From contig NZ_VIWO01000001.1 in assembly GCF_007829335.1 (NCBI RefSeq), positions 930,001-994,000 on the forward strand: a stretch of 64,000 bases of DNA, given 5' to 3'. Each line of letters begins with the position of its first letter. Position 1 is the first letter of the stretch. The position numbers were made by a program, and so were the translations under genes. The notes beneath the pieces were generated by a model that worked only from the letters and a program-made list of their open reading frames with translations, searched no databases and had not been told where the DNA came from. Below, one piece after another: positions 51,180 through 60,500 of the stretch. This DNA is from Chitinophaga polysaccharea. GTDB taxonomy: Bacteria; Bacteroidota; Bacteroidia; Chitinophagales; Chitinophagaceae.

Positions 51180-53642
51180 ATGAAACAAATAGCTACATTA
51201 CTATTTTTACTCTTACTGACTTCCCTGACGTACGGCCAGCATGGCGTCATTAAAGGAACCATTGTTAATAAAAACGGTCAGCCACTGCAATTCGCCAATA
51301 TTGCTATACGTCAGCTGAATACCGGCGCCATTTCCGATCCACGTGGTGGATTTAGTATCCCGCAATTGCGGCCAGGTACTTACGATATTGTTTTTTCAAT
51401 GATAGGATTCCAAACTATAAAAATAAAGCGAACCATCGTTGCTGAACAGGTCTGTACATTGAATATCCAACTTGAGGAAGACCTGTCTAAACTAAACGAA
51501 GTAATAGTGACCGGCGTTTCCCGTGCAACCGCCGTACGGAAAAATCCTATACCCATTGCCGTTATCAGCAAGCGGGAAATGAATATGAATGTAAACAACA
51601 ACCTTATCGATGCTATTGTGAAAGGCATCCCAGGCGTGAGCGCAGTTACTACCGGACCTAATATTTCGAAGCCTTTTATCCGGGGGCTGGGATATAACCG
51701 GGTACTTACCTTATATGACGGCGTGCGGCAGGAAGGCCAGCAATGGGGTGATGAGCATGGAATAGAAATAGATCAGTACGGCGTTTCCAGGGCGGAAGTA
51801 GTGAAAGGCCCTGCCAGCCTTACCTATGGCTCCGATGCCCTGGCCGGCGTTATTAACATGATTCCGGATATACCATCTTTAACTCCTGGCAAATTGCAGG
51901 GCAGTTTCCTGGCCGATTATCACAGTAATAACGGCATGCTGGGATCTTCTCTTGGATTGGCCTACGGCCAGAACGACTGGAAGTATGTTTTCCGCGCTAC
52001 TGCCAAAACTGCGCATAACTACCGGAATAAGGTAGATGGATGGGTGTATGGTACCGCTTTCCGCGAATATAATCTATCGGCCCTGGCAAGAACAGATAAA
52101 TCCTGGGGAAGCACGCAAATTGGCGCAACGCTATACGATAATACCCAGGAGATACCCGACGGCAGCAGGGATTCTCTTACCCGTAAGTTTACAAAGCAGG
52201 TGAAGGAAGAGTATGATATTAAAGACAGACCACTGGTGCCGGAAAATGAACTACGCTCCTACTCCATCAATCCATTGCATCAGCATATACAACATTACCG
52301 GGTGTATAACCGTACTAAATGGAACCTGGGCGATGGAGATATCAATGCGATGATAGGGTTACAACAAAGTATCCGCAGGGAGTATAACCATCCGGAAATG
52401 CCGGCGCAGCCTGGATTGTACGTAGTGCTCAATACACTCAATTATGATATACGCTATAATGTACCGGCTATGGATGGCTGGGAAACTACCGTGGGCGTAA
52501 ATGGTATGTATCAGTCAAATGCCAGTAAAAATGGTACAGACTTCCCGATTCCTGATTATCGCCTGTTCGACATAGGAGGATTTGTGTTTGCAAAGAAAAC
52601 GATTGGGAAGATAGATATATCAGGAGGTCTCCGGTACGACAATCGTACAATTCGATGGAATAATTTCTATGTAGGACCCAATAAGCAAAACGGTTTTGAG
52701 CAGCACGTGCGGGGAGTGGATACGGTAGAAGCCCGCTTGCAATTCCCTGCTTTTAGCCACAGCTATACAGGTATCTCCGGTAGTTTGGGAGCTACCTGGA
52801 ATATCAGCGAACGGGTGTTGTTCAAAGCCAATATTGCCAGGGGGTATCGCGCACCCAATATCACAGAAATCGGCTCCAATGGCCTGGATCCGGGGGCGCA
52901 TATTGTATACCTGGGCAACCGCGGCTTTAAACCGGAGTTTAGTTTACAGGAAGATATTGGTATACAGGCCTGGTTGCCGGATGCAGACATTAGCATAGAA
53001 TTGTTTAACAATGATATTGATAACTATATCTACCAGGCAAGGCTATATGATAATAATGGTAACCCGGTAGTAATTGTTCCTGGCAATGCAACATATCGCT
53101 ACCAGCAGTCGGCCGCAAGGTTGTATGGTGCAGAGCTGGCAGTGAATCTGCATCCACGCCAGATTGCCTGGCTGGCGGTGAATAACAGCCTGGCTTATAT
53201 ACAAGGGCGGAATAAAAACCAGGAATTGATCCGCTTGCACGGAAAGGAAGCCCGGTACCTTCCGTTTATCCCTCCTACGCATATACGAAGTGAATGGAGA
53301 GCTACGGCGCAGCAGAACTATGGCCTGTTTACCAAAGCGTATATCCGGGCAGAAGTAGATATTATAGCCGATCAGCCTCATTTTTACGGCGTAGACAATA
53401 CGGAAACATTTACAGCAGGTTATACCCTTTTTAATGTGGGGGCCGGTAGCGGAATTATAAGTAAAAAAGGGAAAACGGTTTGCGAAGTGTTCCTGCAGCT
53501 GGATAATATAGCCAATGTGGCTTACCAGGCTAACACCAACCGGTTAAAGTATTTCGAATATTATACGGCTTCCCCTAACGGGCGCCTGGGTATATATAAT
53601 ATGGGGAGAAATTTCAGCGCTAAAGTAATTGTACCTTTTTAG
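51180..53642 (+). CDS. TonB-dependent outer-membrane receptor (probable metal uptake)
   Basis: 820 residues. The signal peptide MKQIATLLFLLLLTSLTYG is followed by a carboxypeptidase-regulatory-like domain (GVIKGTIVNKNGQPLQFANI, to about 100). The plug spans about 110-230, with 'KPFIRGLGYNRVLTLYDGVR' and 'VVKGPASLTYGSDALAGVINM', and a 22-strand barrel ends in the aromatic 'NFSAKVIVPF'. The plug resembles receptors for metal complexes such as ZnuD more than SusC, and no SusD partner follows. The neighbouring COG0523, MerC and Fur-family genes make zinc a likely cargo; this rests on context. ATG 51180 is used because the upstream frame opens only with TTG. Confidence 0.93.
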   Translation: MKQIATLLFLLLLTSLTYGQHGVIKGTIVNKNGQPLQFANIAIRQLNTGAISDPRGGFSIPQLRPGTYDIVFSMIGFQTIKIKRTIVAEQVCTLNIQLEEDLSKLNEVIVTGVSRATAVRKNPIPIAVISKREMNMNVNNNLIDAIVKGIPGVSAVTTGPNISKPFIRGLGYNRVLTLYDGVRQEGQQWGDEHGIEIDQYGVSRAEVVKGPASLTYGSDALAGVINMIPDIPSLTPGKLQGSFLADYHSNNGMLGSSLGLAYGQNDWKYVFRATAKTAHNYRNKVDGWVYGTAFREYNLSALARTDKSWGSTQIGATLYDNTQEIPDGSRDSLTRKFTKQVKEEYDIKDRPLVPENELRSYSINPLHQHIQHYRVYNRTKWNLGDGDINAMIGLQQSIRREYNHPEMPAQPGLYVVLNTLNYDIRYNVPAMDGWETTVGVNGMYQSNASKNGTDFPIPDYRLFDIGGFVFAKKTIGKIDISGGLRYDNRTIRWNNFYVGPNKQNGFEQHVRGVDTVEARLQFPAFSHSYTGISGSLGATWNISERVLFKANIARGYRAPNITEIGSNGLDPGAHIVYLGNRGFKPEFSLQEDIGIQAWLPDADISIELFNNDIDNYIYQARLYDNNGNPVVIVPGNATYRYQQSAARLYGAELAVNLHPRQIAWLAVNNSLAYIQGRNKNQELIRLHGKEARYLPFIPPTHIRSEWRATAQQNYGLFTKAYIRAEVDIIADQPHFYGVDNTETFTAGYTLFNVGAGSGIISKKGKTVCEVFLQLDNIANVAYQANTNRLKYFEYYTASPNGRLGIYNMGRNFSAKVIVPF

Positions 53643-53648
53643 GTACAG

Positions 53649-54326
53649 TTACCACAGCTTGAGTCCCATTTTTATCCCTACCTGCAGGCTGGGGAGTATA
53701 CTCACCAGTTTGCCGTTATTCAGGGATACGTTATTGTTGGCATCGAAATGATAAGTGTTGTAATTGTAGATTTTACTGCGGATACCGATGCCAATGAAGG
53801 GATCGAGGAGAAAGCGGTCTTTTTTAAACTGGCGGCCTATCAGCAGTTGTAGCCCGACCACAGATTTGTCGCCGGAGTCGGTATAAGTAACATTGCTGAT
53901 GGTATTGTCCTGGTTGGGATAGAATACTTTTTTGTAGAACAAGATAGGTTCGAAATAGGTACCGGCTGCTCTAACCGGCGCCATGTCCATATCCGGAGAT
54001 ACCAGGTACCAGCGCATGCCTACCCTGAAGCCAAGGCCGCGTCCATCTACAAATTGTTCGGTGCTGATATCTGGCTTTTTCTGGCCGAAGTCTACTTTTT
54101 TGGCGAGCACATAGTCTGGGTAGTCTGTATAGATACCGCTTATTCCTACCTCCAGGCTGAATTTGTCAGATAGTTCCTGTTCCAGGTATATATCTAACTC
54201 ATTAATTAAGGTAGTAGGATTCACTTTCAGGTAGGCGTTTTTACCCACTTTTGTTTTCGTTTCCTGTGCATAGGATGCGAAAAATAGTGAGCAGGACAAC
54301 CATAGTAATAGCAGTGTCTTTTTCAT
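53649..54326 (-). CDS. hypothetical outer-membrane-like protein
   Basis: 225 residues. The signal peptide MKKTLLLLWLSCSLFFASYAQ is followed by alternating amphipathic strands ('YLKVNPTTLINELDIYLEQ', 'FSLEVGISGIYTDYP', 'FRVGMRWYLV', 'PFIGIGIRSKIYNY', 'LPSLQVGIKMGLKLW'). This pattern is that of a small outer-membrane beta barrel resembling DUF3575-like or OMP_b-brl proteins. The specific role is unknown. ATG 54326 starts the signal peptide; the frame upstream runs toward purN without signal character. It lies 56 bp after the purN stop on the same strand, so they may be co-transcribed, and it ends convergent to the TonB receptor gene. Confidence 0.82.
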   Translation of the reverse strand: MKKTLLLLWLSCSLFFASYAQETKTKVGKNAYLKVNPTTLINELDIYLEQELSDKFSLEVGISGIYTDYPDYVLAKKVDFGQKKPDISTEQFVDGRGLGFRVGMRWYLVSPDMDMAPVRAAGTYFEPILFYKKVFYPNQDNTISNVTYTDSGDKSVVGLQLLIGRQFKKDRFLLDPFIGIGIRSKIYNYNTYHFDANNNVSLNNGKLVSILPSLQVGIKMGLKLW

Positions 54327-54382
54327 ACAGTTGTAAGGGTTAGACTGGCTTAAGTACCTTGATCCTGGCGGTATGCCGTGGT

Positions 54383-54952
54383 TTATAAACCGGTCAATAA
54401 TCGTTCCACAATTACCGGAAACCATTGGTGCTCGAGGGCTTGTACCTTGCGGGCTACAGTGTCAGGAGTGTCTTCCGGCGTAACCACACAGCGCTCCTGC
54501 AGGATCGTTTCTCCGTCGTCATATTTCTCATTGACATAGTGAATAGTGATACCGCTTTCCTTTTCTCCGGCTAACACTACCGCTTCATGCACGAAATGTC
54601 CATACATACCTTTGCCACCGAATTTAGGTAACAGCGCCGGGTGTATATTAATGATGCGGTTAGGAAATGCCTGTACCAGGTTGGCAGGTATTTTCCATAA
54701 AAAGCCGGCCAATACCACCAGGTCTATCTGTTGCTCCTTTAATAACTGTATATATTTATCAGAATGGAAAAAGGCTTCTTTTTCTATGAGTACGCTGGGG
54801 ATACCTTCCCGTTCAGCGATTTGTAATACACCTGCTCCCGGCTTATTGCACACAATCAGGGATACCCTGCCTTTATCTGAGTTCCTGAGATGATCGATGA
54901 TTTTCTGAGCGTTGCTACCTGCCCCCGAAGCGAATATGGCGATATTTTTCAA
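54383..54952 (-). CDS. purN: phosphoribosylglycinamide formyltransferase (TTG start)
   Basis: 189 residues. The protein shows the PurN opening KNIAIFASGAGSNAQKII, the catalytic Asn102 and His104 in INIHPALLP, Asp145 in KYDDGETI, and the loop 'VHEAVVLAGEKESGITIHYV'. It transfers a formyl group from 10-formyl-tetrahydrofolate to GAR in purine synthesis. The only start that gives the normal N-terminus is TTG at 54952, preceded by an AAAAGGA-type ribosome-binding sequence about 7 nt upstream; no ATG fits. A perfect 17-bp stem-loop stands 42 bp upstream. Confidence 0.93.
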   Translation of the reverse strand: MKNIAIFASGAGSNAQKIIDHLRNSDKGRVSLIVCNKPGAGVLQIAEREGIPSVLIEKEAFFHSDKYIQLLKEQQIDLVVLAGFLWKIPANLVQAFPNRIINIHPALLPKFGGKGMYGHFVHEAVVLAGEKESGITIHYVNEKYDDGETILQERCVVTPEDTPDTVARKVQALEHQWFPVIVERLLTGL

Positions 54953-54993
54953 TTGATTCCTTTTAAGGGGGCAAAATTACATAATTGCGGCCT

Positions 54994-55031
54994 GATATCT
55001 TTATATCATGGTATCATGATATAAAGATATC
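54994..55031. terminator. perfect 17-bp stem-loop between the NlpE-like gene and purN
   Basis: GATATCTTTATATCATG (54994-55010) and its exact complement (55015-55031) around the loop GTAT. It lies 13 bp after the stop of the NlpE-like gene on the same strand. No T-run follows on the minus strand, so it may act as a processing site, an operator or a purN leader structure rather than a full terminator. Confidence 0.55.
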
Positions 55032-55044
55032 CCGGGCATTCATT

Positions 55045-55779
55045 TTATTTCAGGAATTCCCCGCAGCCCTGGTAGGTCTTTTCCTTTACCTGAACCTGTA
55101 CGGTGTTAGGCCGCATGATCCCGCTCATGTCGTCGGAGCATACGGTGTTCCGGATGCTGATGGTGATCTGGGGAGTGGTATATACTTTTAAAGTGTCGGA
55201 ATTGGGGTGTGGAGGTGGTAAAGTTGCCTGCAGGCTATCGCCGTTCATCGTATGAAAATAGACTTTCCGGTTGTCGATGTCCAGCTCCCAGCCGGGTTCG
55301 TTGCCATTGGCGGTAAACCGGACGCCTGATTTCAGCTTGGCGGCGAGGAGGGCACGCCTGTCGCCTCCTTCTACGGGTTTCAATACGTAGTTGCTGGCCA
55401 GTACCCCTTCCATGCGTTTTCCTTTGGTATCGAGCAATAGCAATTTCCCTTCAGCGGCGAGGAAGGAGCTGCTATCCGTTTTTTTATGGATCATTGCGGT
55501 GGAATCGGAGGTTTGTTGCCAGGTACCTGTTTCTACGATAGCTACCTCCTGTCCCCTGCCCTGGTAGGCAACGAGTTCACTGAAAGTATGGTCATCGTAC
55601 AGGCTTATCTGGTAGTCCATACCGGGGCAATCGGCGCAAGGCAGCGTACCCTGGTAGGTGCCGGTCATATGGGGGGCAAGTGTATTTTTGGGAGTATTTT
55701 GAGCCTGGTGATCAGCCGTATTGTTGTTACAGGCTGCCAGGACGGCCAACAGAACAGGTAGTAAAAAATGTTGTTTCAT
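55045..55779 (-). CDS. NlpE-like copper-resistance/envelope-stress lipoprotein
   Basis: 244 residues. Lipoprotein signal MKQHFLLPVLLAVLAAC with lipobox LAAC. The NlpE N-terminal domain follows with 'GTYQGTLPCADCPGMDYQISLYDDHTFSE', including its Cys-x-x-Cys pair. A second domain ('GVRFTANGNEPGWELDI', 'TISIRNTVCSDDMSGIMRP', 'GCGEFLK') matches the COG3650/MliC-like module often fused to NlpE-like domains. In E. coli NlpE signals outer-membrane attachment and copper stress to Cpx; Bacteroidota lack Cpx, so the role here is not known. ATG 55779 is used because it starts the lipoprotein signal directly. Confidence 0.9.
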   Translation of the reverse strand: MKQHFLLPVLLAVLAACNNNTADHQAQNTPKNTLAPHMTGTYQGTLPCADCPGMDYQISLYDDHTFSELVAYQGRGQEVAIVETGTWQQTSDSTAMIHKKTDSSSFLAAEGKLLLLDTKGKRMEGVLASNYVLKPVEGGDRRALLAAKLKSGVRFTANGNEPGWELDIDNRKVYFHTMNGDSLQATLPPPHPNSDTLKVYTTPQITISIRNTVCSDDMSGIMRPNTVQVQVKEKTYQGCGEFLK

Positions 55780-56229
55780 GGAGTAGTTTTTTAATTGAGG
55801 CGTGAACATTATGGCCTATCGGCAGGTTATTAGGTAAAATTAACGACTCTTAGAGAAATTAACCAGGTAGCGGGATAATATATTATATTGTGTAAGTTCA
55901 GGAGGATATAGGGGGCCACTATTTCGTTTTCATCTACATATATTATAACTATATCCCCGCAAACCTTGCCCCCTACTATGATGTAGACGAGCCTCCACAG
56001 GGGAATCGAACTTTCAATCAAAATAATAAGTTTTGAAAGATATATTCGGTAAAATGTTAAAATAGGCCAGCAGAAAGACTTACAGCGCAATTTCCACTAA
56101 AAAAACGAGCCCAAAACGAGCAGCTATAAGACAATAAATTTTTTTAATTGTTGGTAAATTGTCAACATTCTGTCTTATTTTTGCTGGCACTTTTAAGAAA
56201 CTTTAGGTCAAATCTAAACTATATAGGCT
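55780..56229. other. 450-bp intergenic region upstream of the act operon
   Basis: No gene is convincing. The region separates the divergent NlpE-like and actA genes and holds the actA promoter at 56148-56183. At 55991-56012 a GTTCGATTCCCC-like word on the minus strand resembles a tRNA T-arm, but the complementary stem half is missing. The rest is AT-rich without repeats that I can see. Confidence 0.4.
56148..56183 (+). promoter_or_regulatory. candidate promoter of the act (alternative complex III) operon
   Basis: TTGTTG at 56148-56153 and TATTTTTG at 56176-56183 match the -33 and -7 (TAnnTTTG) elements, with 22 bp between them. Transcription would begin near 56190, leaving a leader of about 40 nt before the GTG start of actA. 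Confidence 0.65.
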
Positions 56230-57507
56230 GTGTATCGTCGTGTTTCCATTCTTTTGCGCAAGCATTTTGTGAGTGTGCTTATTCTATGCGCTAGTATAGT
56301 AATTCCTTTTTCTTCAGTTAAGGCTGCAGATCCAGCAAAGGGTAAAGCAACATTCCAGACAAATTGCGCCTCATGCCACAATGTCCACAAACAGTTGACA
56401 GGTCCTGCGTTAGCGGGTGTAGAAGATCGCTGGCCCGATAAGAAATTATTGCACCAGTGGATCCATAACTCTGCTTCTGTATTGGCTTCCGGGGACAAGT
56501 ATGCCAATGACCTCTTTACCAAGTTTAACAAGACTGCGATGACCGCGTTTCCTCAGTTATCTAATGAGGACATCGACGACATCCTGGCTTACATCCAGGT
56601 AGAAGAGAAAAAAGGTCCTGCTACTGCTGGTCCAAAACCAGGAGAGCAGCCCGAAGGCGGTGCTGAAAAAGGCAATGATAACAGCTTACTGTTTGGTATC
56701 ATTACCCTGATCCTCGCAGTGGTAGCGCTGATCCTCATGCAAATCAACAGCAACCTGAATAAGCTGGCTGGCGATAAAGAGGGCGTACCTACTCCGGATC
56801 CTGTTCCTTTCTACAAAAACAAAGCTTACCTGGCACTGATTATCCTCGTGCTCTTCATGGTAGGCGGTTACTTCACTATCAATGGCGCAATCGGCCTGGG
56901 TCGTCAGAAAGACTATATGCCTGAACAACCCATCTTCTACAGCCACAAAGTACACGCAGGTATCAACCAGATCAACTGTCTGTATTGCCACGCTGGTGCT
57001 GAGAAGAGTAAACATGCCATGATTCCTTCTGAGAATATCTGTATGAACTGCCACAAAGCGATTAAAGAGTACTCCGGTACTTATGAGCTGGTAACTGCAG
57101 AAGGTAAGAAGATTGATGGTACTGCCGAAATCGCAAAATTATACGACTACGTAGGCTGGGATCCTAATGCTGGTAAATATACCAAGCCAGGAAGACCAAT
57201 CGAATGGACCAAAATCCACAACCTGCCTGACCACGTTTACTTTAACCACTCTCAACACGTAGTAGCTGGTCAGCAACAATGTCAAACCTGCCACGGTGCC
57301 ATCACTGAAATGGACGAAGTTCACCAGTTCGCCGACCTCTCTATGGGATGGTGTATCAACTGTCACCGTACTACTAAAGTGCAGTTTGCCGACAACAACT
57401 ATTACAGCATCTTCGAAAAGCTTCATCAGGATATTAAGGATAAGAAGATCGATAGCGTAACTGTTGAAATGGTAGGTGGTACTGAATGTCAAAAATGTCA
57501 CTACTAG
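56230..57507 (+). CDS. actA: ActA: multiheme cytochrome c subunit of alternative complex III (six CxxCH)
   Basis: 425 residues with six heme c motifs: CASCH 46-50, CLYCH 250-254, CMNCH 271-275, CQTCH 351-355, CINCH 375-379 and CQKCH 420-424. The first lies in an N-terminal mono-heme cytochrome c domain (about 33-125). Two membrane helices follow (about 150-172 and 196-216), then the pentaheme ActA domain. It takes electrons from ActB/quinol and passes them to cytochrome c or an oxidase. An in-frame TAG stands 6 bp upstream and no ATG precedes the signal peptide, so the GTG at 56230 is the likely start. It is the first gene of act operon. Confidence 0.94.
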   Translation: MYRRVSILLRKHFVSVLILCASIVIPFSSVKAADPAKGKATFQTNCASCHNVHKQLTGPALAGVEDRWPDKKLLHQWIHNSASVLASGDKYANDLFTKFNKTAMTAFPQLSNEDIDDILAYIQVEEKKGPATAGPKPGEQPEGGAEKGNDNSLLFGIITLILAVVALILMQINSNLNKLAGDKEGVPTPDPVPFYKNKAYLALIILVLFMVGGYFTINGAIGLGRQKDYMPEQPIFYSHKVHAGINQINCLYCHAGAEKSKHAMIPSENICMNCHKAIKEYSGTYELVTAEGKKIDGTAEIAKLYDYVGWDPNAGKYTKPGRPIEWTKIHNLPDHVYFNHSQHVVAGQQQCQTCHGAITEMDEVHQFADLSMGWCINCHRTTKVQFADNNYYSIFEKLHQDIKDKKIDSVTVEMVGGTECQKCHY

Positions 57508-57577
57508 GTTGGATTTAGAGAGATTTTCTCTTAATCAGAAGATATCAAAATTTATAAACGTAACTCGTTAATATAAC

Positions 57578-60500
57578 ATGGAGCAAAAAAAGTATTGGAA
57601 AGGCTTGGAGGAGTTGCACAATACCGATGCGCATCAGGAAATTGTGAAGAACGAATTCAGTGAAGAACTGCCGTTCGAGAGTGAAGGCCTGTTGAATGCT
57701 ACTACCCCCCGCAGGGATTTTCTGAAATATCTGGGGTTCACCACCGCTGCTGCAGCCATCGCTGCCAGCTGTGAAACACCGGTAAAGAAAGCTATTCCGT
57801 ATGTAAATAAACCGGAAGAAATCACCCCGGGAGTAGCCAATTATTATGCTTCTTCTTATGCTATTGATGGTGAATATGTACCAGTAGTGGTGAAAACCCG
57901 CGAAGGTCGCCCCATCAAATTGGAAGGAAATACTTTATCTTCTATCACCCAGGGATCTACTTCCGCTAAAGTACAGGGTGCTGTGCTGAGCCTGTATGAT
58001 ACTGCCCGTCTCCGCTTCCCGTCTATCGCCGGTTCGGAAACTACGTGGGCAGAACTGGATAAACAAGTAGGTGCAGCACTGGCCGGTTTAGGCGGTGCTC
58101 CTGTTGTTTTATTAAGTAGCACTATTCTCAGCCCAAGTACCAAAAAAGTAATCGGCGAGTTCCTGGCTAAATATCCTAACTCCCGTCACGTAGTATACGA
58201 TGCTGTTTCTTATGCAGGTATGCTGCAAGCCAACGAATCTTCCTATGGTAAAAGAGTGATCCCTTCCTACCACTTTGAAAATGCAAAGGTAGTAGTAGGT
58301 CTGGGCGCTGATTTCCTCGGAACCTGGCTCAACCCGGTTGAATACGCCCGCCAATTTGCACAAACCCGTAAGATCAATGCACAGAAACCGGAAATGTCTA
58401 AACTGTTCCAGTTTGAAAGCACTATGAGCCTTACCGGTGCAAACGCGGATGAAAGATATACACACAGACCTTCTGAAACCGGTGCTATTGCACTGGCACT
58501 GCTGGCGGCTGTAGGTGGTGGCGTTACCGCTCCTGCTATTGCCGACAAACGTGTGGCAGACGGTATCCAGAAAGCGGCTAAAGCGCTGAAGGAAAATAAT
58601 GGTAAAGCCCTGGTAGTAAGTGGTTCTAACGATGTGAATGTACAGATCATCGTAAATGCCATTAACAATGCTATCGGAGCTAATGGTACTACCATCGATT
58701 TCGCTTCTCCATCCAACTACCGTCAGGGTAGCGATGCAGATATGGCGAAACTGGTAAGCGATATGAACGCAGGCAGCATTGGTGCTGTACTGGTTTATGG
58801 CGTTAACCCGGCTTATGACTACTTCGATGCCAAGCAATTTGCAGCTGGTCTGGGTAAAGTGAAACTGGCAGTTTCTTTCAACGAAAGAGCTGATGAAACA
58901 ACTGAGCTGTGTAAATATGTAGCACCTGATCATCACTTCCTGGAAGCATGGAATGATGCAGAAGGTAGAACCGGATACTACAGCTTCGGACAGCCTACTA
59001 TCCTGCCGCTGTTTAAAACACGCGCTATCCAGGATACATTGCTGGCCTGGGCTGGTAATACCACGCCATGGGCAGATTACCTGAAAAATGAATGGGTATC
59101 CAAACTGGGTGGCCAGGAAGGTTGGGACAAAGCACTGCAGGACGGTGTTGTTGAACCAGCTACCGCGCCGGCTTTGGGTGGCGCCTCTTTCTCCGGTGAT
59201 GTTGCCGGCGCCGCTGCTAAAGTCAACAGCGCTAAGAAAGGTGGTAAATTAGAATTAGTACTCTACGAAAAAGTAGCTATCGGTAGCGGTAAACTCGCTA
59301 ATAACCCATGGTTACAGGAAATGCCGGATCCTATTACCCGTGCAACCTGGGGTAACTACGCTTGTATCTCCAACAAGCTGGCTAAAACTTTCTCTACACA
59401 GTTAGGTGATGACTACGAAATCAACGCTGAAAAGAAAGTACTGAAAATAAAATCCAACGGTAAAGAAATCGAGCTGCCATTACTGATTGTTCCGGGTATA
59501 CATCCTGATGTAATCGCTATCGCAGTAGGTTATGGCCGTAGTGAAAAAACAGGTAGAGCTGCCGGCGGCATCGGTGTTAACGCTTATCCGTTTGTAAGCT
59601 TTAATGGTCAGACTTTCGACTATTTCACTACAGATGCTACCGCAGATGCTACTGGTGCAAAAGAAATTGTTGCTTCAACACAAACACATAATAGCTACGA
59701 AGGTCGTCCTATCGTTAAAGAAACTACCCTGGAAGAGTTCATCAAGAACCCTAAGGAAGTAAACGAAGACAGACTGGAACTGAAGAAATTCGGTCCTGAC
59801 TTCCGTAAGGATGCTACCCTGTATCCTAATTATAGCTACCCTGGTATCAAATGGGGTATGTCTATCGACCTGAACACCTGCTTTGGTTGTGGTGCTTGTA
59901 CCATTGCCTGCCAGGCGGAAAACAACGTATCTGTTGTAGGTCGGGAAGAAGTAGCGAAGGGACACGAAATGCACTGGATCCGTATCGACCGTTATTTCAG
60001 CGGTGATGACGAAAATCCGGAAGTAGTATTCCAGCCAATGCTCTGCCAGCACTGCGATAATGCTCCTTGCGAAAACGTTTGCCCGGTAGGTGCTACCAAC
60101 CACAGCTCTGAAGGTATTAACCAGATGGCTTATAACCGTTGTATCGGTACCCGTTACTGCGCTAACAACTGTCCTTATAAAGTACGTCGCCTCAACTGGA
60201 GGGACTGGAATGGTGCTGATAGCTTCGAAAACAACCTGTACGATGTTGCGGATATGAATGATAACCTCACCCGCATGGTACTGAACCCGGATGTAGTGGT
60301 TCGTAGCCGTGGTGTGATGGAAAAATGTTCTTTCTGCGTACAACGTCTGCAGGAAGCTAAGCTGGATGCGAAGAAAGCTGGTCACCCATTGAAAGATGGA
60401 GCTGCTAAAACTGCTTGCCAACAGGCTTGTGGCGCTGATGCGATCGTATTTGGTAACATCAACGACAAGAATAGCGAAATCTATAAGATCCGCAACGAAC

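Noticed and set aside
55991..56012. GTTCGATTCCCCTGTGGAGG-like word on the minus strand, resembling a tRNA T-arm or attachment-site remnant
   Set aside because: The complementary half of the T-stem and all other tRNA arms are missing, and no integrase or element boundary is nearby.
55830..56090. 86-codon open frame on the minus strand in the actA upstream region
   Set aside because: Irregular composition, no family resemblance, and it lies in the AT-rich promoter region; not supported as a gene.
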